Positions 58,401-64,000 of a stretch of DNA of 64,000 nt are shown piece by piece. How positions within the stretch are numbered: position 1 is the stretch's first letter; the number at the start of each line of letters is the position of its first letter. The notes beneath the pieces were generated by a model. The model searched no databases. It was given only the letters and a program-made list of their open reading frames with translations, and was not told where the DNA came from. The stretch comes from Sparassis latifolia (taxonomy: Eukaryota; Basidiomycota; Agaricomycetes; Polyporales; Sparassidaceae), in the NCBI GenBank assembly GCA_018466975.1, contig CM031560.1, positions 744,001 through 808,000 on the forward strand, in the 5' to 3' direction. A program made the position numbers and the translations under genes.

Positions 58401-61400
58401 GGATATCAAACCACTCACACAGACAAGGAATCCAGCCGTGGTAGGAACTCCTTCAGCCGTGCGACGCTGTCAACGTTTTTCTTCGATAAGTCGATAGAGG
58501 TTAGCTCTTCCCAGTACGGCTCGAACGGCTGCACGTCTGTAATCACTTGGACAAGACGATCGTGGGCGACACCGAATGAACATTCTGTCAGGAATGTGCC
58601 GTTGGCATTTCTACTGGACGACCGCGGCGACTTCAGAGGCTGCGACCGAGAAACCACACGCCGTGAAATTCCCCTGCTTGCACCGCTGGCGTTGGCGGGG
58701 ATGCTGCTTGGACGTCGTGGCTCAATCGGATGGAGTTCATCCGCAGGTGTTTTTCCAGCGCTACTCGTCTTCGAAGGAGATTCGTCACCCACGCCTTGGC
58801 AAAGAATACGTCAGAAAAGTATGATAGAGTCTCATTAAATGTCACCAACTAAGATCCTCCAAATTATCCAGCATGTCTGCTATTCGTTTCGTCCGAGCAG
58901 AAGGTACTAATATGGCAGCACTCTTGTTGGACCCACTCGCTAACGGACTATCGTCTTCAACCGTGATGTCTGGACTTGGTGCATTTCTGCCAATCCCCAG
59001 AATTGGTCCGTCCCGTTTGCCGTCAGAGAAACTCACAGATCGGCGGTGAGCTAAGCGGTTTGATGGCGTGCGATTCCCTGAATTGTTTTTCATCGCTGAC
59101 ATAGGCGTGATGCTGTTGCTTTTCATGGCGGACCGGATCACTGGTGTAGCTGTGAGACCTGCCGACGCCCGTGCGGGTGGAGTGGGTGTCCTCACGGATG
59201 ATGGAATATGACGAGGCAGGACATTGGAATCCTGGATCGCATGCTCAGATGCATGCCCGTTAGAATTTAGGACAGGATCGCTATAGACGTCATCTGAATC
59301 GTCGGACTCGTCGTCAGAGGGTCCCCTCATTGCGGTCGTGTCCTCGTCCTCTGAGTCGGTGTCATCCGGGTCAGGCTCCTCTCCAGCCATAGCTTGAACC
59401 AACTCTGAGGACGGCTCGTCGAACGAGAAAGAAGTTAGCTCCACCTCCTCTTCGTCTTCCACTTCAGACTCAGTCTCTACTTCGTCGATCCTACTTTGCT
59501 GGAAATCTACGGAGCCTTGGTCGTCCAGCTCGTCCCGCTCGACAACCGGCCTGGGCTCCTCTTCCCCAAGACTCTCGATATCACGGAAGGGATCTTCGCT
59601 GTCATTTGCCTCCACTTCGGCCGGAATCTCGATCTCATGGTCCTCAGCAGGTCCAGTGACGGCGAGTGCGGTATCCTTCACCCATCTCATCATGACTTTG
59701 TCGAAGACCATTTTGCCTACCCTGTTGGGCAGCGTAGGCACATCGTCTGGCGTTATGCGGGTTATTTGCTTCGGTCCCGGATGCTTGACAAAAGACGCCG
59801 CGCTTCCTGTTGTGAGTGTGGTGCCCGACGCTGTGCTTGACGAGACGAATCGCGTGAGGTCTTCGTTCCGACCACTGCGGACTGAAGACGATGGGTAAGC
59901 AGGACCATCCTCCGACGGAGGTGCGAGAAACCCAGGGTCCGAGCGAACGTTACGCGTATCTGCCGGAGAAGAAGGCGCCGTTGGAACGGTCGTCACCGTC
60001 ACGCCGACAGGAGGGGCAGGAAACTGTTCCAACAGATCTTGAGAGTCAAGCGACACATTAGAGACTTGGTCCGCAAGTTGTTGCTCAACATTGCGAATAC
60101 AGCTTGGTCTACGCAGATGTTTGCGCGGGCTGGCACTCTTGTTTGAGCGTGGGGACCTGCTTGATACCACTCGTGAATTAGGCTTCTCTTCTGGGACATT
60201 TTCTTTGCCATTGCGACCGGGCATTGGGAGCTGCGTAATTTCCATGCAAGGTGCAGAAGGTGCAGACTTTTCTTCATTGTCGTTACTTAGAGTCATATGG
60301 GATAACTCGGTGTCCCCGGAAAATATTCGCTTAGAACCCTTCATGTCCCTCTTGATTTGAGCCATGAGGTTGGCGGCTTGCTCTCGATATGCAAGAGACG
60401 AATACGTCCCCCTGTTTGAAGTCGACGCTGTGCCAGTAGTGGAAGGCGCCCTGCTGACATCAGCATCAGAAACGCCGGAAGGCCGCGCCATCGCTGTCGC
60501 ATGTAATTCAAACTCTGCACAGACAGGTAGATTTTAACGGGGGATGGCACTCACTTTTCGAGGTAGCATTAGGCGTATCAAGAGCCGGAGAGTTCTTGCC
60601 TTGGGAATCGGGAGACCGGGCAGTAGCGACAGTAGACACTGTCGAGAAGTCACGCGCCTGTCGGATCTTCTCCATGAGAGACTTGGACTCGCCAACGTAG
60701 TCCCTTCGAAGAGTCAAAGGTCGCATGATCACAGCAGCTCCGTCCCCTCTGTCTGAGTAGTCACTGGCGGGACTGAGCTTGATACGTTTGATACTGCGGA
60801 GGCGCGAGGTGCTTACTTCCCGCACTGGGGACAAGCTGGTTGGAGAGGCCGCATCAGCGGACTGACCACTGCCACCGGAGGGAGTGTTCACCGCGATGGA
60901 GTCCACCATCGCAGAGAGATGCTCGCGAGTGAATGTATCATACTGGAACTGGAAGAGCCGCAGGCGGGGGTCGGTGAGAGGGGCATTCCAAGCACTCGAT
61001 CCCAGGTTGGGAGCTCCAGGCGTGCTCTGAGCCTCTGGAACCGAGGTCATTGGATCAAAAGGACTCCGGCGAGGCATCTCGAACGTGAATTGGCAGTTCA
61101 ATGGCGCACCGCTGCTGGGCGATACCGACACCGCAAGCCCTTGCGAGATAGCTCCTGAATCCTGCCACTGATCCCTCGAAATACCCTCCGATTCATCTTC
61201 CAGGTGTTCTGCCTCATCTTCCCCGGGAATATAAACCTGCGACAGCCGTGAAGGCACAGGCGGCACCGAACTTTGACTAGATGGCAAGGGTGCTGGTGTG
61301 CTTGATGGTGGGGAAGGAGGTTCAAACATCTTCTCCAATGCAAGAGGACTGAAGAAGTCTTTTACCATGCCTTTCTTGTTCCGACCTGGTGTCTGTGGCA

Positions 61401-61653
61401 GCAATGGAGCAGCGGGGACGTCCTCTCGAACCAAGAAAGTGCCACCTGAACTCGAAACCGGCGACGACGTTTCCAAGTCGTCATTGCGAGCCAAAACTGA
61501 GCCTATAGGTTGTGTTAGCGATAGATCGGATGTAGTGCAGTTGTAGGAAGAGTTTCTGGCCACGGAGTCGTCCGCCTCGTCTTGATCGATCCATTCGTCT
61601 TCAAGCTCATCCGTCTGCCATGCTGGCCTCGCAGACATCAAGGCGTCATCCAT
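55464..61653 (-). CDS. NUD1/Cdc11-type leucine-rich-repeat spindle pole scaffold
   Basis: Scaffold of the mitotic exit or septation initiation network at the spindle pole body; related to yeast Nud1, fission yeast Cdc11 and animal centriolin. Exons run from MDDALMSARPAW (61653) through a long acidic, Ser/Thr-rich N-terminal region in two large exons (61653 to about 60550, and about 60510-58842). The N-terminal part contains DELEDEWIDQDEADDS, GMVKDFFSPLALEKMFEPP, RLRLFQFQYDTFTREHLSAM and LMEKIRQARDF. From about 58790 leucine-rich repeats follow, broken by many introns: WEELTSIDLSKKNVDSVARL, KMDGLVKLSLQGN-like, RLEMLNLSQNRLVEVAGL, LPRLRILRVSGNRLQRL, LRTLYADNNMLGTI, LTKLENLSLRNQSG, VRVLNLNYNFLADLRPLAGL and LRKLSLIGSRI (to about 56660). 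After NPCTLGWYLPLL comes a charged C-terminus with WKDLDAKFRRDLPDAAYVG, stop TAG at 55464. It is the largest gene here. Its start lies about 300 bp from the LTR of the copia element. Confidence 0.82.
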
Positions 61654-61957
61654 CGGCCTTCAGGGTGTCGCGAGTAGGTGATAATGTCGATATGTAGATA
61701 GCAGCTAGAATGAGTTTCGCGGCACAAGAAACTTGAAGTAACGTTCGCGTTGGGTTGCACGTGATCGCGGGTGTTGATCCAACTGTAGGTCCGTATTTTG
61801 GCTTTATTTGGTCGTGTCGCCAGCCACTTTCGCGTCTCTGTCGGTCCTGGTGGCACTGGCACCAGTCACAGGCTAACAGTTAACTTAAACCTCTCATCTT
61901 GCTCCATGATGCTGCTATGTACAGAAGCCTTTTTAGTGGCTTTGCGCGGACACCATC
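61654..61957 (-). promoter_or_regulatory. Short upstream region of the NUD1-like gene
   Basis: Only about 304 bp lie between the NUD1-like start codon and the left edge of the LTR. No TATA box was clear. The region should contain the native proximal promoter and leader. Confidence 0.4.
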
Positions 61958-62196
61958 TGTTGGAAAGTAGCGCCCAAATTTCTGGAGCTCCAGAAATTGG
62001 GGAGCGCCCAAGGGCAGACAAGCCGAGGGCATGATTACAAAGAAAGACAAAGAAGGAAATTTGCTTATATAAAGTGGAGCGTCTAGAACTGTATATATAC
62101 AGAAATCTATTTTAGGACGCGTAATCACGCGCCCCGACGCATCTTGACCCGCCATCACTACCTTCCTATTTGGGAACTAAGGCGCGATTTCTAACA
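61958..62196 (+). repeat. 5' LTR of a Ty1/copia retrotransposon
   Basis: The LTR begins TGTTGGAAAG and ends GATTTCTAACA, giving TG...CA borders with a short inverted repeat of about nine bases (one mismatch). Its length of 239 bp is typical for copia LTRs. A TATATAAAG box lies at about 62066-62074, fitting a U3 promoter. The 3' LTR is outside the window, so the pair and the target duplication cannot be checked here. Confidence 0.8.
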
Positions 62197-62212
62197 GGTT
62201 ATGAGCCCCGGC
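62197..62212 (+). promoter_or_regulatory. Putative primer binding site of the copia element
   Basis: GGTTATGAGCCCCGGC follows the LTR directly, where reverse transcription is primed by a tRNA. It resembles the initiator-methionine type sites of copia elements only loosely; no tRNA was matched. Confidence 0.4.
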
Positions 62213-62295
62213 TCTAGCCAATAAATACTTGGATAACAACAGCCCCTATTGTGGCTACAAAAATTGTTACCCCCTTACTAGTACGAGAACAAATA

Positions 62296-64000
62296 ATGTC
62301 GACCAGCGCTGATAATACGAGCAATAGCAATGCTTACCGGATCCCGCTCCTGAAGGAAGACAATTGGCTCCGTGGAAGCGCCGCCGAGGCCATCCTTAAT
62401 GATAAGGGTCTCCAGGAGTATGTGACCGGAAAGACACCGAAGCCGCAGCCGAGTAATGACCCGGCCAATAGGGCAGCGAGAGAGGCGGAGATTAGCGCCT
62501 GGGGAGAGAAGGACCTCAAGGCCCAGAACGTAATTGTGCTATCGCTGGGAGATTCCCAGATGGTGCACATCGCTGGAGCCGAGACGGCACGGGCCATGTG
62601 GGAGCAGCTTCGCACAGTCAAGGAACAGCGTGGACAGCATGGAATTCTCGCGCTGTGCCGGCGTTTTTACCGGATGCAAGCCAAGGAAGAAGATAATATC
62701 TCCAGTCACATTACACAGCTACGACAGATCCAGGAACAACTCCACCTAATGGGGAAGGTTGTTTCTGACGAAGATTTCCGGCTCATTCTGGCTACCTCAT
62801 TACCGGAGAGCTGGGACTCTTTCCTCAGCTCTTACTTTGGCGCCGTGGGCGGCAATGTTGGCGCCGAAGGTGCTGACAACGTGCGCCCTCAGCTTACATC
62901 ACAAGAATTGATTGCCATCATTCTTGATGAAAATAGGCGAAGGCACGAGCGTGGCGAGCGCGGTCAATCCTCGGACCAAGCCATGGTTGCCAAAGGAAAG
63001 AAGCGCCCCTTTGGGGAATACAAAAAATGTTCGATCTGCGGAAAGCCGAGACATCTTGGTAACGAGTGTCGGCACCGCGACAAGGTCAAATGTATGAATT
63101 GCGGAAAATTCGGGCATAAGGCCACGGATTGTTGGGCTAAAGGCGGCGGCAAAGCCGGACAGGGCCCGCCGATGAAACGGCAAAAGACGGAACGTGCTTA
63201 CGAAGCACGCGAGGTCGAATCGAAAGAGGATGAGGCAAAAATAGCCTACGATAATGATAGCGACACTGTATCTCTCGGATCTGATGGCGAAATCGCTTCT
63301 TTCTATGAGTGGTTTGCCGACTCCGGGACAACTTCGCACATTACAAATCGTCGTGAAGTCTTCGCGACCTATCAGGCGCTCGAAGATCACGCGATCACGG
63401 GCATCGGACCGCAACCAACGCAGGCATTGGGCCGCGGTACGGTCGATGTCGAAAGTAAAGTAGGAGACCGGAAAGTGAAATTCCGTCTCCACAGTGTACT
63501 GTATGCGCCGACAGCACCCAATAGCCTCCTCTCCATCACGCGTTTGGACGATGCGGGAGGAAGAGTACTTATGGGTAATAGTCGTGCAATACTAATAGAT
63601 AAAAATAAACACACTCTTGCTATAGGCAAGAAAAATGGACGACTATATTCATTGAAATTGCGTCCAATAGTTCCACAACCTGCGCGAACCTATACTGCTA
63701 AGGAATACGGCCCGCATACCTGGGAAGAGTGGCACAAGATCTATGGCCATATCGGGAAACCAGCGCTTATGCGATTATATCGCGAAGGGCTTGTTGATGG
63801 CCTAGAAATCTCGCCAAGCCCAGATGAAATTAATTGCGAGGCGTGCATCCAAGCAAAGGCAACGCGGAAGCCATTTCCCAAAGAGACGGACGAATGCAGC
63901 AAGGTACCCGGAGAATTAACACACACGGATGTGTGGGGACCTGCGCAGACAGCCGCTCTACAAGGGTGGAAATATTTTATTACATTTACCGATGATTACA
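62296..64000 (+). mobile_element. Ty1/copia gag-pol polyprotein (truncated by window end)
   Basis: One uninterrupted frame runs from MSTSADNTSN at 62296 to the last base. The Gag part contains the UBN2-like core (AEAILNDKGLQEYVTG, ETARAMWEQLRTV, RFYRMQAKEEDNISSHI, ILATSLPESWDSFLSSYF). Two zinc knuckles of CX2CX4HX4C type follow at about 63030-63075 and 63090-63135 (CSICGKPRHLGNEC and CMNCGKFGHKATDC). The aspartic protease site is WFADSGTTSHIT (about 63312). The pre-integrase HHCC zinc region is WHKIYGHIGKPALMRL to CEACIQAKATRKPF (about 63730-63870). The integrase core opens with THTDVWGP and FITFTDDY, giving the first catalytic aspartate. Gag-protease-integrase order defines copia rather than gypsy. 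No stop or frameshift occurs within the visible 568 codons, so the copy may be young. Confidence 0.93.

Noticed and set aside
1..64000. CRISPR arrays, bacterial operons, rRNA or tRNA genes
   Set aside because: No regularly spaced repeats, no ribosomal RNA signature and no tRNA-like B-box with cloverleaf was seen; the gene structure is eukaryotic. A tRNA scan would be decisive.

Overview
The window is nuclear DNA of a filamentous basidiomycete, most likely an agaricomycete. The genes are packed with short GT-AG introns of about 45-75 bp, the transposase at the left end is of the Plavaka (CACTA-type) family common in mushroom-forming fungi, and several proteins look agaricomycete-like (a Stealth-type glycan phosphotransferase pair, a TALE homeodomain factor, a multi-pass membrane protein). 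All exon models were read by eye from splice signals and protein continuity; no alignment was run.

Left part (1-8 kb) is repeat-rich: a frameshifted Plavaka transposase (326-3437, +), a broken C-terminal piece of an Egt1-type ergothioneine synthase (about 3920-4884, -), and a compact non-autonomous element with very long terminal inverted repeats and a 9-bp target duplication (6342-7185), resembling a Mutator-like MITE.

Middle part (8-30 kb): two Stealth-domain phosphotransferase paralogues lie in the same orientation (8068-10824 and 22384-24928), separated by a Dug2-type WD40 plus M20 peptidase gene (11261-15171, -), a 5.4-kb gene-poor stretch with decayed coding-like fragments, and a FIST-like domain gene (20598-22176, +). 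The paralogues share most introns, including a 10-nt micro-exon. A mitochondrial-type helical protein (25263-26362, -) and a cytochrome P450 (26974-29515, -) follow.

Right part (31-47 kb) is dense housekeeping: USB1 U6 snRNA phosphodiesterase, a METTL25-family methyltransferase, a single-pass membrane protein with a beta-rich ectodomain, a large disordered RING-H2 ubiquitin ligase, the urease nickel chaperone UreG, a multi-pass membrane protein of unknown role, and a SAM methyltransferase carrying an apparent nonsense codon and frameshift. A 5-kb gene-poor stretch (46.9-52.2 kb) precedes a TALE homeobox gene (52179-54278, -) and a long NUD1/Cdc11-type leucine-rich-repeat spindle-pole scaffold (55464-61653, -). 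The window ends inside a Ty1/copia retrotransposon with a 239-bp 5' LTR (61958-62196) and an open gag-pol frame from 62296, inserted about 300 bp upstream of the NUD1-like start codon.

There is no operon-like pathway here; neighbours appear functionally independent. I did not find a convincing undescribed multi-gene system. The most distinctive signals are the Stealth pair with its micro-exon, the long-TIR element, the Egt1 fragment and the doubly lesioned methyltransferase.
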